Part shown: positions 8,629 through 17,052 of the stretch, piece after piece | How the letters are laid out: every line of letters starts with the position of its first letter | Numbering within the stretch: position 1 is the first letter of the stretch | NCBI RefSeq assembly: GCF_004765785.1 | Contig: NZ_SBIT01000001.1 | Span: forward strand, 186,001-250,000 | Direction of reading: 5' to 3' | DNA from: Halorussus ruber | GTDB taxonomy: Archaea; Halobacteriota; Halobacteria; Halobacteriales; Haladaptataceae | DNA: 64,000 bases | The notes under the pieces: model-generated | The model's database searches: none | What the model was told of the DNA's origin: nothing | Seen by the model: only the letters and a program-made list of their open reading frames with translations | Position numbers and translations under genes: made by a program

Positions 8629-8745
8629 TCAGTCGAGCAGTTCGCTGTTGAGGCCGTCGGTCTTCCCGTGCCAGTACGCCCGGAAGGCGAGGTAGCCGAA
8701 GAAGCCGAGCAGGCCGACCGTCGCGGCCGTCGCTACCAGTTCCAT
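8629..8745 (-). CDS. 38-residue single-helix membrane microprotein
   Basis: The short frame reads MELVATAATVGLLGFFGYLA, then FRAYWHGKTDGLNSELLD, ending in TGA. The first 22 residues form one hydrophobic helix, followed by a basic then acidic cytoplasmic-type tail. That organisation (helix, positive residues, polar tail) is more than expected from chance in a GC-rich shadow frame, and no better frame overlaps it. Function unknown. Confidence 0.5.
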   Translation of the reverse strand: MELVATAATVGLLGFFGYLAFRAYWHGKTDGLNSELLD

Positions 8746-8869
8746 ACCTCGACTTCGCAGAACGAACAGATAACGTTACTGTTCGGATTCCGGAGGTGTG
8801 TGGCGGGACAGATGATTGTATTCCGTTCTTTAGAACAACTGTACAAGTCTTAAAGACGTATTTTATTAT

Positions 8870-8990
8870 GTTTGCGGGCAACCGAAGCGGGCGCTCGGTG
8901 CGACATTCCACCGGGGATGGAATAAAGGGGCCGGTCGCTTCAGGAAACGCTCACTACTACGGCCGTCGTAGCACTACGAGAAGCGGTCTC
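8870..8990 (+). repeat. Intergenic repeat, family C, copy 1
   Basis: Contains a short hairpin ATTCCA-ccgggga-TGGAAT (8915-8933), then AAAGGGGCCGGTCG, CTTCAGGAAACGCTCAC and TACGGCCGTCGTA. GGGGCCG followed by CTTCAnGAAACGnTCAC recurs at 21500-21585, where a long hairpin sits between the two blocks. It lies just downstream of an AT-rich island (about 8826-8872). The rest of 8746-9011 shows no gene. Confidence 0.4.
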
Positions 8991-9011
8991 GTTGCCCCGA
9001 CGAACTCCTAG

Positions 9012-9983
9012 TCACTCCTCTCGAAGCAGCGCAACGCTCAGCAACGTCTCCCCGCCCGTCACGGTCGCCTCTTGGGTCAGCGAGTACAGAATCCCGCCCC
9101 GGTCGGTCTCGGCGACTTGCAACTGTTCGTACGTCGTCGGGTCGTAGAGGACGCCGATGCGCTCGCCCGGTTCGACGCGCTCGCCGATTTCGCGGTCGGG
9201 GTCCGCCCGGAAGAGGCCCGAGTCGTCGGCGACGACCCGGCCGAGGTGGTTGCGCGCCAGCACCCGGTCGCCGTCGGCGTCGGGGTCGCCCGGCAGGACG
9301 CCGAGGTGCCGGAAGGCGCTGAGGGTGCCCTCGACGCCCGCCTCGACGGCGTCCTCCACGAGGTGCTTGTTGTGGGCCAGCTCGGGCGTGATGGTCGGGA
9401 TGCCCTCGCGCGTGGCGGCGACTCGCAACTTCCCGCCGAAGTCGCGGGCGGCCCACTCGGGGTCGGCGTCCTCGCCCGCCTCCTCGCCCAGCAGGAGGTC
9501 GGTGCCGAACGCCTCCGCGAGGGCGCGACACTCCTCGTCGCCCTCCATGAACACCACGTGGGTCAGCATGTCGGCGCTCCCGGTGTGGAGGTCGATGACG
9601 GCGTCGGCGTCGGCGACGTACTCCCAGAGGTTCGCCGCCATGCGCTCGTGGAGCGTCCCCTCCGAATCGCCGGGCCAGACCCGGTTCATGTTCGGGTTGA
9701 TACTGTCCAACTTCTCGGGCGTGGTGTAGGAGACGTGGTCGAACGTCAGCGGGTCGGCGACTGGGACGGCGACGACTCGCCCCGCGAGGTCTCCCTCGCC
9801 CGCGGTCAGTCGCTCGTGAACCCGCCGGAGGGTCTCGGTCCCGTTGATTTCCCGACCGTGCTGGGCGGCCTGCACGTAGACCGTCGGTCCCTCCTCGTCG
9901 CCGTCGTAGATATGAACTGTCGTCTGGATTTCGACGCCGGAGGGGAGCCGAGCGAGCGTGACGCGCTCTCTGGTGTGGTCCAT
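9012..9983 (-). CDS. Succinylglutamate desuccinylase/aspartoacylase family zinc hydrolase
   Basis: A 323-residue enzyme of the AstE/AspA branch of the M14 metallo-carboxypeptidase fold. Zinc ligands are visible: H42 and E45 in QHGREINGTE and H133 in DLHTGS. NPNMNRVWPG supplies the substrate-binding Arg typical of the family, and the ITPELAH segment holds the likely catalytic Glu (about 199). Such enzymes hydrolyse N-acyl amino acids; the exact acyl group is not evident. The C-terminal third (about 230-323) is the usual beta-rich domain. Convergent with the family C repeat region; the DUF2238 gene lies upstream on the same strand after a 48-base gap. Confidence 0.85.
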   Translation of the reverse strand: MDHTRERVTLARLPSGVEIQTTVHIYDGDEEGPTVYVQAAQHGREINGTETLRRVHERLTAGEGDLAGRVVAVPVADPLTFDHVSYTTPEKLDSINPNMNRVWPGDSEGTLHERMAANLWEYVADADAVIDLHTGSADMLTHVVFMEGDEECRALAEAFGTDLLLGEEAGEDADPEWAARDFGGKLRVAATREGIPTITPELAHNKHLVEDAVEAGVEGTLSAFRHLGVLPGDPDADGDRVLARNHLGRVVADDSGLFRADPDREIGERVEPGERIGVLYDPTTYEQLQVAETDRGGILYSLTQEATVTGGETLLSVALLREE

Positions 9984-10031
9984 GTGGGGTTCGTCTCGGG
10001 CGGGGGAGTTGAAGTTACCGTCCGATACGAG

Positions 10032-10601
10032 CTATTCGTCGTGCGTGAAGTTCCGCAGGAGGCGGTCGCCGAACGCGAGGACGAGCGCCGCCCCGACGAG
10101 GTTGAACACCAAGTCCAGCAAGGTGTCGCGCCTGCTGTAGGAGACCAGCAGGGGGTCGATGCCGATGCGCTCGCTGACCGCGTGGATGACGTACTCCAGC
10201 AGTTCCCAGACGACGCCAGCGACCGTGATGACGGCGAGGACTCGGGGTCGGGGATTCTTGCCACGGCGGTCGGCCGCGGCGTGGACGACCCCCGCCAGAA
10301 GCGACGAGGAGAGCGTGTGGGTGACGTGGTCCCACCACCACGTGTCGTCGTAGGGGCCGAGCATGCCGACGGCGTGGGCCAGCATGGCGACCGCGGCGTA
10401 GAGGCGTTGCCACGGCCGGAACTCCACGTCGCAGTGCCGTTCGAGGACGTCGGGGACGTAGGTCGCGGCGAACGCGAACACGGCGTTCACGATTGCGCCG
10501 GGATTTCGCTTGCGGAACCCCTCGCCGAACACGGCGACGATTCCGTACCTGACGACTCGCTCTACCGCCCGCAGAACCGCGGCCCGCGTGGTCTCCGTCA
10601 T
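10032..10601 (-). CDS. DUF2238 (YjdF-like) integral membrane protein
   Basis: A 189-residue protein with about five hydrophobic segments. Family signatures are WWDHVTHTLSSSLLAG near residues 88-103, VVWELLEYVIH near 129-139, and DTLLDLVFNLVGAALVL near the C-terminus; the conserved His, Glu and Asp inside membrane segments suggest a metal or ion site. The function of DUF2238 is not established. It shares its strand with the aspartoacylase-like gene downstream, 48 bases away. Confidence 0.75.
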   Translation of the reverse strand: MTETTRAAVLRAVERVVRYGIVAVFGEGFRKRNPGAIVNAVFAFAATYVPDVLERHCDVEFRPWQRLYAAVAMLAHAVGMLGPYDDTWWWDHVTHTLSSSLLAGVVHAAADRRGKNPRPRVLAVITVAGVVWELLEYVIHAVSERIGIDPLLVSYSRRDTLLDLVFNLVGAALVLAFGDRLLRNFTHDE

Positions 10602-10694
10602 GCGTGTTGGCGGAAAGGTACGAACCGAGTAGGGAAATACTGTTCGTCGGGCGAACCCGAGAGCGGACGAGAAAGCGTCTGGAAGGAGAGCTTC

Positions 10695-12953
10695 TTACTC
10701 GTTCTGCTGGGCGTCAACCACAGCCACGCCAGCCAGATTCACGATGTCTTTCACCTCGTCGCCGCGCTGGATGACGTGGACCGGCTTGTCCATGCCGACC
10801 AGCATCGGGCCGATGGCGTCAGCGCCGCCCAGACGCTGGAGGAGCTTGTAGCCGATGTTGCCCGCTTCGAGGTTCGGGAAGACCAGCAGGTTCGCGGGGT
10901 CGTCGAGTTCCGAGAACTCGTAGGTGCCTTCGAGGATGTCCTCCACGACCGCGGTGTCGGCCTGCATCTCGCCGTCCACCGGGAAGTCCACGTCGGGGTC
11001 GGCCCGGAGCTTCTCGGCGGCCCGGCGGGGCTTGCGGGTGCCCTCGTTGTCCACGCTGCCGAAGTTCGAGTACGAGAGCATCGCCGCGCGGGGTTCGACG
11101 TTGAACCGGCGGGCGAGGTCGGCGGTGTGGCGGGTGATTTCCGCCAGCACCTCCTCGTCGGGGTCCTGATTCACCGTGGCGTCGGCGCAGAAGATGACCC
11201 GGTTCTTGAACGTCAGCATGTAGACCCCGGCGGCGTAGTCGGCGTCATCGGCCGTGCCGATGACTTGCAGGGGCGGCCGGAGCGCCGAGGGGTAGTGGTG
11301 TGTGAGGCCAGTCACCATCGCGTCGGCGTCGCCCTGCTCGACCATGACGCTCCCGAAGTAGTTGCTGTCCTTGCGCACGAGGTCCTCGGCCTCGCTCTCG
11401 GTGACGCCCTTGCGCCGCCGGAGCTGGTAGAGGCGCTTTCCGTACTCGTCGTAGTCGCCGGTCGCGGGGTCGGCGATTTCGGGAGTGAAGTCGAGTCCGA
11501 GGTCGGCCGCGGTGGCCTCGATTTCGTCGCGGTCGCCGATGAGAATCGGGTTGGCGATGCCCTCCTCCTGCATCTGGTAGGCGGCCCGAATCATCTTCTC
11601 GTCGTCGCCCTCGGCGAGCGCGACGCGCTTGGGGTCGGACTTGGCCTTGTTGAGGACCACGCGCATCATCTCGCGGGACTTGCCGAGGCGGGCCTCCAGC
11701 GTCTCGACGTACTCGTCGGTGTCCAACTCGCCCCGAGCGACGCCCGACTCCATCGCGGCCTCGGCGACGGCGGGCGCGACTTGGAACAGCACGCGAGGGT
11801 CCAGCGGCTTGGGGATGATGTACTCCGGGCCGAACTGAAGCGGTTGGTCGCCGTAGGCTTTGACCACAGCGTCGGGCACGTCCTGCTTGGCGAGGTCCGC
11901 GAGCGCCTCTGCGGCGGCAATCTTCATGTCCTCGTTGATTTCGGTGGCGCGAACGTCCAGCGCCCCGCGGAAGATGAACGGGAACCCGAGGACGTTGTTC
12001 ACCATGTTGGGGTAATCGGAGCGCCCGGTCGCCATGATGACGGTGTCGTCGCGGGCCTCCTTGGCCTCCTCGTAGCCGATTTCGGGGTCGGGGTTCGCCA
12101 TGGCGAAGATGATGGGGTCGTCGGCCATCGACCGGACCATCTCGGGGCTGACGATGCCAGCGACCGAGAGACCGACGAACACGTCCGCGGCCTCCATCGC
12201 GTCTTCGAGGTCGCCCTCCGGCACGTCGCGGGCGAACTGGGCCTTGTACTCGTTGACGTCGCCGTGTTCGGCCCGGTCCTCGGTGATGATGCCCGAGGAG
12301 TCGCACATGATGATGTTCTCCTTGCGCGCGCCGAGGCTGACGTAGAACCGGGCGGTGGCGATGGCCGAGGCCCCCGCGCCCGAGAAGACGATTTTGAGGT
12401 CTTCGAGGTTCTTGCCGTTGAGTTCCGTCGCGTTGAGCAGGGCCGCCCCGGAGATGATGGCGGTCCCGTGCTGGTCGTCGTGGAAGACGGGGATGTCCAT
12501 CTCCTCGCGCAGGGTCTCCTCGATTTCGAAGCACTCGGGGGCCTTGATGTCCTCCAAGTTGATGCCCCCGAAGGTGGGTTCCATCGCCTTGGTCGTCCGG
12601 ATGATGTCCTCGGCGCTCTCCTGGTCGAGTTCGATGTCGAAGACGTCGATGTCGGCGAATCGCTTGAACAGGACGCCCTTGCCCTCCATTACGGGCTTGG
12701 AGGCCTGCGCGCCGATGTCGCCCAGCCCGAGGACCGCGCTCCCGTTCGAGACGACGCCCACGAGGTTGCCCTTCGCGGTGTACTGGTAGGCGTCGTCGGG
12801 GTTCTCGTCGATGGCGCGGCAGGGCGCGGCGACGCCCGGCGAGTACGCGAGACTGAGGTCACGCTGCGTGTTCGTCGGTTTCGTCGTGGAAATCTCGATT
12901 TTTCCCGGCGGCTCCTCGCGGTGATAGTCGAGTGAGTCCTCGTCTAGTCCCAT
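10695..12953 (-). CDS. maeB: NADP-dependent malic enzyme with phosphotransacetylase-like domain
   Basis: 752 residues, the long MaeB type. Residues 1 to about 165 are the malic N-domain ([20 protein letters not shown]), and 165-410 the Rossmann domain with [11 protein letters not shown] and [11 protein letters not shown]. Residues about 430-750 resemble phosphate acetyltransferase ([15 protein letters not shown], and the end [12 protein letters not shown]). MaeB converts malate to pyruvate and CO2 with reduction of NADP+. In bacteria the C-terminal domain senses acetyl-CoA and is not catalytic; I infer the same here. Single gene with a T-poor, GC-rich upstream region. Length and order are canonical. 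Confidence 0.95.
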   Translation of the reverse strand: MGLDEDSLDYHREEPPGKIEISTTKPTNTQRDLSLAYSPGVAAPCRAIDENPDDAYQYTAKGNLVGVVSNGSAVLGLGDIGAQASKPVMEGKGVLFKRFADIDVFDIELDQESAEDIIRTTKAMEPTFGGINLEDIKAPECFEIEETLREEMDIPVFHDDQHGTAIISGAALLNATELNGKNLEDLKIVFSGAGASAIATARFYVSLGARKENIIMCDSSGIITEDRAEHGDVNEYKAQFARDVPEGDLEDAMEAADVFVGLSVAGIVSPEMVRSMADDPIIFAMANPDPEIGYEEAKEARDDTVIMATGRSDYPNMVNNVLGFPFIFRGALDVRATEINEDMKIAAAEALADLAKQDVPDAVVKAYGDQPLQFGPEYIIPKPLDPRVLFQVAPAVAEAAMESGVARGELDTDEYVETLEARLGKSREMMRVVLNKAKSDPKRVALAEGDDEKMIRAAYQMQEEGIANPILIGDRDEIEATAADLGLDFTPEIADPATGDYDEYGKRLYQLRRRKGVTESEAEDLVRKDSNYFGSVMVEQGDADAMVTGLTHHYPSALRPPLQVIGTADDADYAAGVYMLTFKNRVIFCADATVNQDPDEEVLAEITRHTADLARRFNVEPRAAMLSYSNFGSVDNEGTRKPRRAAEKLRADPDVDFPVDGEMQADTAVVEDILEGTYEFSELDDPANLLVFPNLEAGNIGYKLLQRLGGADAIGPMLVGMDKPVHVIQRGDEVKDIVNLAGVAVVDAQQNE

Positions 12954-13033
12954 GGTCGGGGCAACCGTCCCCGAGCCTAAAAAGCTACCCGAAGGCGTCG
13001 AAATCTGTTTCGACAGACGACGAAAACACGGTG

Positions 13034-13450
13034 CTACGAGAGGGCAACGTCGGTGTCGCTAGCCGAATTTGCGAATGGAAGATCGATTTCCAGTCCATCG
13101 TAGACCAAAATCGGTTTCTTCGGACGTCCAGACCCACCTCCCTCGAACTCGATGACTCCGATGTCTTCGAGTTCGGCGAGATTCCTATGCACCTGCTTGT
13201 AGTCTCGTTCGACTATCTTCGCGGCTTGCCGGATGCTATCCGGTTCGTGTTCGGCGATTGCTTCGAGCAATTCCAAGTTCTTCTGGCTGAGAAGTCTACT
13301 CAAGTCGGCGTACGACTCGAAGTTCAGCACCGGCTGAGCGTCGTCGAGAGAAACGTCTTCTTCGGCCGCCTCGATGCGTCGGCGCGTTCGGTCGCGCAAT
13401 TTGTCGCGTTCGCCGACGGTCACTTTGAGTTTGGGCATGATGGCTGTCAC
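13034..13450 (-). CDS. TumA-like (HVO_A0114 family) helix-turn-helix antitoxin
   Basis: 138 residues, or 134 from the second Met at 13438. The N-terminal half is charged and probably helical. The MarR/ArsR-like winged helix follows ([20 protein letters not shown], then [20 protein letters not shown]), and the C-terminus has the wing [23 protein letters not shown]. The family is the usual partner of TumE-like toxins: it binds DNA and neutralises the toxin. Here it lies 13 bases downstream of a TumE-like gene that is frameshifted, so its partner is probably lost. The protein itself is intact. Confidence 0.75.
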   Translation of the reverse strand: MTAIMPKLKVTVGERDKLRDRTRRRIEAAEEDVSLDDAQPVLNFESYADLSRLLSQKNLELLEAIAEHEPDSIRQAAKIVERDYKQVHRNLAELEDIGVIEFEGGGSGRPKKPILVYDGLEIDLPFANSASDTDVALS

Positions 13451-13463
13451 CTCTTTTGGCGTT

Positions 13464-13774
13464 CTACACCGATTTCGGCCAGTTCCATTCCTCGGGAGTC
13501 ATCTCTCGGGCCTCGGCCTCGAACCTATCGTAGAGGTCTAACATTCCGGGAAAGTCGATGTATTCTACCTCGCCGCGAGTATGTCGTTCGTGGCCTTTCG
13601 TCCGTTCGTGGGCGTTATCGTATCGAAGGACAGTATCACCACGACCTTCCCGAGATGGAGACTGTAGTCCCACCCACTAGGATACTTGTCGTCCTCCGTT
13701 TTCCGAATGGTTACGTCCAGCACGTATCCACTCTCGACAGACTGCCAGTCTTCGATTACGGTGTAGCCCGCCAT
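13464..13774 (-). pseudogene. TumE-like toxin gene broken by a -1 frameshift
   Basis: The first frame encodes MAGYTVIEDWQSVESGYVLD...SGWDYSLHLG and then runs into unrelated sequence and a stop at 13565. The overlapping next frame continues the family: GRGDTVLRYDNAHERTKGHE...MTPEEWNWPKSV, ending at 13464. Adding one G at the GGG run (plus-strand CCC, 13649-13651) restores a single protein of about 104 residues: ...SLHLG-EGRGDTVLRYDNAH. The RYDNAH and HERH segments are TumE hallmarks. The break is either a real loss of the toxin, an assembly error in a homopolymer, or less likely programmed frameshifting. The antitoxin-like gene directly downstream is intact. Confidence 0.75.
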
Positions 13775-13817
13775 CCAGCATCCTATGTTGTTCGCTCCAT
13801 AGGTATAAAGATAGGGT

Positions 13818-14945
13818 TCAATTCGACTCGTCTTCCTGCACCAACACGTCGGGCCGCTCCAGAATCGCGTCGTAGTCCCACGCGTCCACCGTCGTCGTGG
13901 GCCACTGCCCGGTGTCGGTCAGCACCTCGAATCCGTCTTCTGTCACGAGGACCGTGTCCTCGCTCTTCGCGCCCTGCACGGTCGGGTTCCACGCGTAGGC
14001 CATCGGAGTCGTGACCCCGGCGGAGTCGTCCATCTCGGGGGCGGCTATCCACTCCCGGCCCGCGAACCCGGCCGCGCCGCCCTGATGGTGGCGCTCCCAC
14101 TCGTCGGCGAACCCGACGTGTTCGTAGGCGGCCTGCATCGCCTGAAAGACGCTCGTCGGGTCGCCCGACAGGCCCGCGATGGCTCGGGTCGCGCCGAGGG
14201 CGGTCACCTCCACGATGCGGGCGGCCTGATGGAGTTCGCCCAAGTGGTTCAGGTCCTCCTCGCTCGTCTCGGACTCGAACGCGACGGTCCGGGTCATGCT
14301 GGCGTGGAGGCCGTCGCGCTCGGTCGTGACCGAGACCAGCGCGTACTCGCCGAGTTCCGACTCGGTCGGGGTGTAGTGGCGGTACTTCCGGGCGCGCTCG
14401 GCCCCGCCGACCAGCGCCACGGGGACCTCGATGTCCCTGGCCGAGAGCGCGACCCGGAGCGCGGAGGCGACCTCTGATTCGATGTCACCGGGGCGGAGTT
14501 CCCGACAGACCGACTCGACCGCTTGGGCAGTTTCCCGGCCCAGTTCGCGGTACTTCTCGATGTCCTCCTCGGTCAAGGGCTGGCGCAGAGGAGAGGCCTC
14601 GACCGACTCCGCGCCCGGCACGTCGAAGTCCGCCGCGGCGGGTTCGGCGGTGCGGTCGGCGACGGCCTCGGCCAGCGACTGGTCGTACCAGTCGAACTCG
14701 GTGACTGGGAGGTCGTCGTCTGTGTCGGCCAACTCCTCGTCGCGCAGGCGGTCGGCCTCGATGTTGTTGGTCACGACTTCGAGGCCGTCGCCGTCGTAAC
14801 CCACCGCCGCGACTCCCACGTCGCCCTCGCGGTCCACGACGTTGTTCCCGCCAGTCAGCCACGCGAAGGAGTTGGGTCGCGCGAACCAGACGGCTTCGAG
14901 GTCGTTCTCGGCGAGGTAGGCGTCGAGGCGTTCCTGCTTGGTCAT
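13818..14945 (-). CDS. M24 (pita-bread fold) peptidase-like protein lacking metal ligands
   Basis: 375 residues from MTKQERLDAYLAENDLEAVW; a Met at 15074 would add an unrelated tail. The N-terminal creatinase-like domain spans about residues 1-130. The catalytic-fold domain carries HHQGGAAGFAGREW and QGAKSEDTVLVTEDGFEVLT, the positions of the GHGIG and E-D-T-V-L-V motifs. The two Asp ligands are not visible: the usual D-x-G...s-D-x-T-R-T reads VTTERDGLHASMTRT, with Thr and Ser in place of Asp. It may therefore be a non-peptidase member (binding or regulatory role). Divergent from the CtaA gene. Confidence 0.7.
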   Translation of the reverse strand: MTKQERLDAYLAENDLEAVWFARPNSFAWLTGGNNVVDREGDVGVAAVGYDGDGLEVVTNNIEADRLRDEELADTDDDLPVTEFDWYDQSLAEAVADRTAEPAAADFDVPGAESVEASPLRQPLTEEDIEKYRELGRETAQAVESVCRELRPGDIESEVASALRVALSARDIEVPVALVGGAERARKYRHYTPTESELGEYALVSVTTERDGLHASMTRTVAFESETSEEDLNHLGELHQAARIVEVTALGATRAIAGLSGDPTSVFQAMQAAYEHVGFADEWERHHQGGAAGFAGREWIAAPEMDDSAGVTTPMAYAWNPTVQGAKSEDTVLVTEDGFEVLTDTGQWPTTTVDAWDYDAILERPDVLVQEDESN

Positions 14946-15393
14946 ACGTGGTCGCTCGTGGCCGACGGCCTTCAAGGGGTCGGCTTCGGTGAATCTTGGG
15001 CGGTCGAGTGGCGTCGTTTCTCGATCGATGGCTCGATGGCACATCCCACCGAACCGTTTCGTGAGGCGTTCCAAACCACAGTTCCGCGAAGGGAGGAAAT
15101 ATTTAGTTATCTCTTAGAAATAGAAACAACATTTTAGACTTGCTATATGATTCTCTACCTTGTTTATCCGTGTCTTTCACGAGGAGGGCGACAAACGAGT
15201 CAGTTCCCGACGGAGGACGGAGTCGGAGCCCCCGAATCAGACGAAAACCGACCCCGACCTCGCTACCAATTTTCACGCTCGCTCAGAAGCAGTCGAACAG
15301 ACCTAAGTACGACCGGCCAAAACGTCCGCTAAGGGGAGTTCAAACCGTGAAAGTCCACACAATCCGAATCCGTGCGCCGGGAGGTGCCCGCTG
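14946..15393. other. Divergent promoter region between the M24-like gene and ctaA
   Basis: No gene supported. The first 100 bases are the likely leader of the M24-like gene. An AT-rich stretch at 15096-15160 contains AAATATTTAGTTAT and TAGAAATAGAAACAACATTT, the best place for divergent promoters. GC-rich unremarkable sequence follows up to the ATG at 15394. Confidence 0.4.
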
Positions 15394-15870
15394 ATGGTCC
15401 GGTTCCGCCACCTCGCGGCGGTCACGACCGGCCTGACGTTCACCCTCATCCTGCTGGGCGTCTACACCGCCGCGATGGGCGCGGGCCTGTCGTGTTCGGC
15501 CCAGTGGCCGTTCTGTGACGGCGGCCTCGTCCCGCAGTCGTGGCCGAGTTTCGTCGAGTGGTTCCACCGCCTGATTGCGATGATTACCGGGTTCTTCATC
15601 ATCGGGACCACCGTCGGGGCGTGGAAGTACACCGCCCAGAAGCGCATCCGAGGAGCGGCGACCCTCGCGCTGGCGGTCACGCCGATTCAAATCGTCCTCG
15701 GCGGCGCGACGGTCTTCGTCTACACCCCCACCGTGCAGGTGGCCCACCACGCCGCCGCGCTCGTCATCTTCGGGGCGCTGCTGGCCACGACGCTGTGGTC
15801 CTACGAAGCGGCGAGCGCGCCCGACTCGCAAACCGCCGACGCGACGGCGGGCTATCCGAGCGACGATTAA
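15394..15870 (+). CDS. ctaA: Half-size COX15/CtaA-like heme A synthase
   Basis: 158 residues, half the length of bacterial CtaA, with four transmembrane helices. The first half carries the Cys pair LSCSAQWPFCDG in an extracytoplasmic loop and the heme-ligand type EWFHRL (about residue 55). The second half has QVAHHAAALVIFGA (His around 113-114). In full-length CtaA two such four-helix bundles are fused; half-length archaeal forms are known (for example Aeropyrum) and must dimerise. CtaA oxidises heme O to heme A for terminal oxidases. No oxidase genes lie nearby. Confidence 0.8.
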   Translation: MVRFRHLAAVTTGLTFTLILLGVYTAAMGAGLSCSAQWPFCDGGLVPQSWPSFVEWFHRLIAMITGFFIIGTTVGAWKYTAQKRIRGAATLALAVTPIQIVLGGATVFVYTPTVQVAHHAAALVIFGALLATTLWSYEAASAPDSQTADATAGYPSDD

Positions 15871-15958
15871 TCGATTTTAGCGGCTCTTTGTTCCGAACCT
15901 GGACGTTTCTCGCCACGGTTATGTAGTATCGCGTAGACGTGAGTTCGGGGGAAAAACC

Positions 15959-16876
15959 ATGGACATCGACAGGCGGTCGTTTGTCAAGGGGAGCGCAGGA
16001 ATCGTCGGGGGACTCGCGTTGGGCGGGGTCTCCGGAGCGCAGGACCAAGGCGCGATTCAAATCGGCTCGGACATCCCGTACAAACCGTTCGAGTACCGCG
16101 AACGAGACGGGACGCTGGTCGGGTTCGACGTGGACATCGCGGAGGCCATCTTCGCCGGGGAACTCGACCGGGAGTACGAGTTCGTCCAGACCGGGTTCGA
16201 CACCATCATCCCGAGTCTGCGGAACGGGAACTTCCGCATCATCATGTCCGCGATGACTATCAACGACCAGCGCGCCCAGCAAGTGGACTTCTCGGACCCG
16301 TACTTCGTCGCCTTCCAGACGGTGGCGATTCTGGAGGGGAGCAACATCCAGAGCCTCGACGACTTGAAGGGCGAGACGGTCGCGGTCCAGAAGGGCACGA
16401 CCGGCGAGGGCGCGGCCGAGGAACTCAAACAGGAGTTCGGCGGTGACCTCACCATCGACAGCTACGACCAGATTACCGGCGCGTTCAACGCCCTGCTGAA
16501 CAATCAGGCCGTCGCGGTCATCAACGACAACGCGGTCAATCTCCAGTACACGGAGGACCGACAGAGCGTCACCCTGCTTCAGGGCGAGGGACAGGCCGCC
16601 GAGGAGTTCGAGAGCGCGCCGCCCTACCTCACGCTGACCGTCGAGCGGTACGGCATCGCCTTCCGGCAGGACGACGACGAGTTCCGACAGCAGGTCAACG
16701 AGGCGCTCAACGCCGTCATCGCAAGCGGGCGGTACGCCGAGATATACACGGAGTACTTCCCCGGTGAGCCGCCTCAGAGCATCCTGCAACGCGGTCAAGG
16801 GACCACGACGGCCACGGGGAACGCGACCACGACTGGGAACGCGACCACGACCGGAAGCGAAACGACCACCGAGTGA
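15959..16876 (+). CDS. Polar amino-acid ABC transporter substrate-binding protein 1
   Basis: 305 residues. A Tat signal is at the start (MDIDRRSFVKGSAGIVGGLA), without a lipobox Cys. The mature part is a type II periplasmic-binding fold (SBP_bac_3): IQIGSDIPYKPFEYRE, GFDVDIAEAI, FDTIIPSLRNGNFRIIMSAM and VDFSDPYF. The C-terminal tail is Thr-rich with repeated GNATTTG units (about residues 285-305), probably glycosylated. It lacks an obvious membrane anchor, unlike its paralogue at 17053. A stem-loop with T-run follows, so it may be expressed separately from the permease. Confidence 0.88.
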   Translation: MDIDRRSFVKGSAGIVGGLALGGVSGAQDQGAIQIGSDIPYKPFEYRERDGTLVGFDVDIAEAIFAGELDREYEFVQTGFDTIIPSLRNGNFRIIMSAMTINDQRAQQVDFSDPYFVAFQTVAILEGSNIQSLDDLKGETVAVQKGTTGEGAAEELKQEFGGDLTIDSYDQITGAFNALLNNQAVAVINDNAVNLQYTEDRQSVTLLQGEGQAAEEFESAPPYLTLTVERYGIAFRQDDDEFRQQVNEALNAVIASGRYAEIYTEYFPGEPPQSILQRGQGTTTATGNATTTGNATTTGSETTTE

Positions 16877-16915
16877 CTGACTTGGACGACCGACTCGACC
16901 CGCAGTTAGGTCATT

Positions 16916-16936
16916 TCGCAATTTTTGCGATTTTCT
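16916..16936 (+). terminator. Stem-loop plus T-run after binding protein 1
   Basis: TCGCA (16916-16920) pairs with TGCGA (16926-16930) around an ATTTT loop, followed by TTTTCTC. It is placed 40 bases after the first binding-protein gene and would separate its transcript from the second. Confidence 0.45.
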
Positions 16937-17052
16937 CGAACGTGGATCGTTATTTCTGAGCGTTCCGGACAGAATCGTCAGCGAATTTGGCTTCGGACAC
17001 CGGAATCAAAAGGGGTAAATGCGTATACGATAAACGACAGCCTATCACACGC

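Noticed and set aside
9072-12935. A 1287-codon open frame on the plus strand
   Set aside because: It lies antisense to the aspartoacylase-like, DUF2238 and maeB genes. It is a GC-bias shadow with Val/Asp/Glu-rich nonsense and no domain.
15320-15345. Possible tRNA-like GTTCAAA-type arm
   Set aside because: No acceptor stem or anticodon arm can be formed around it.
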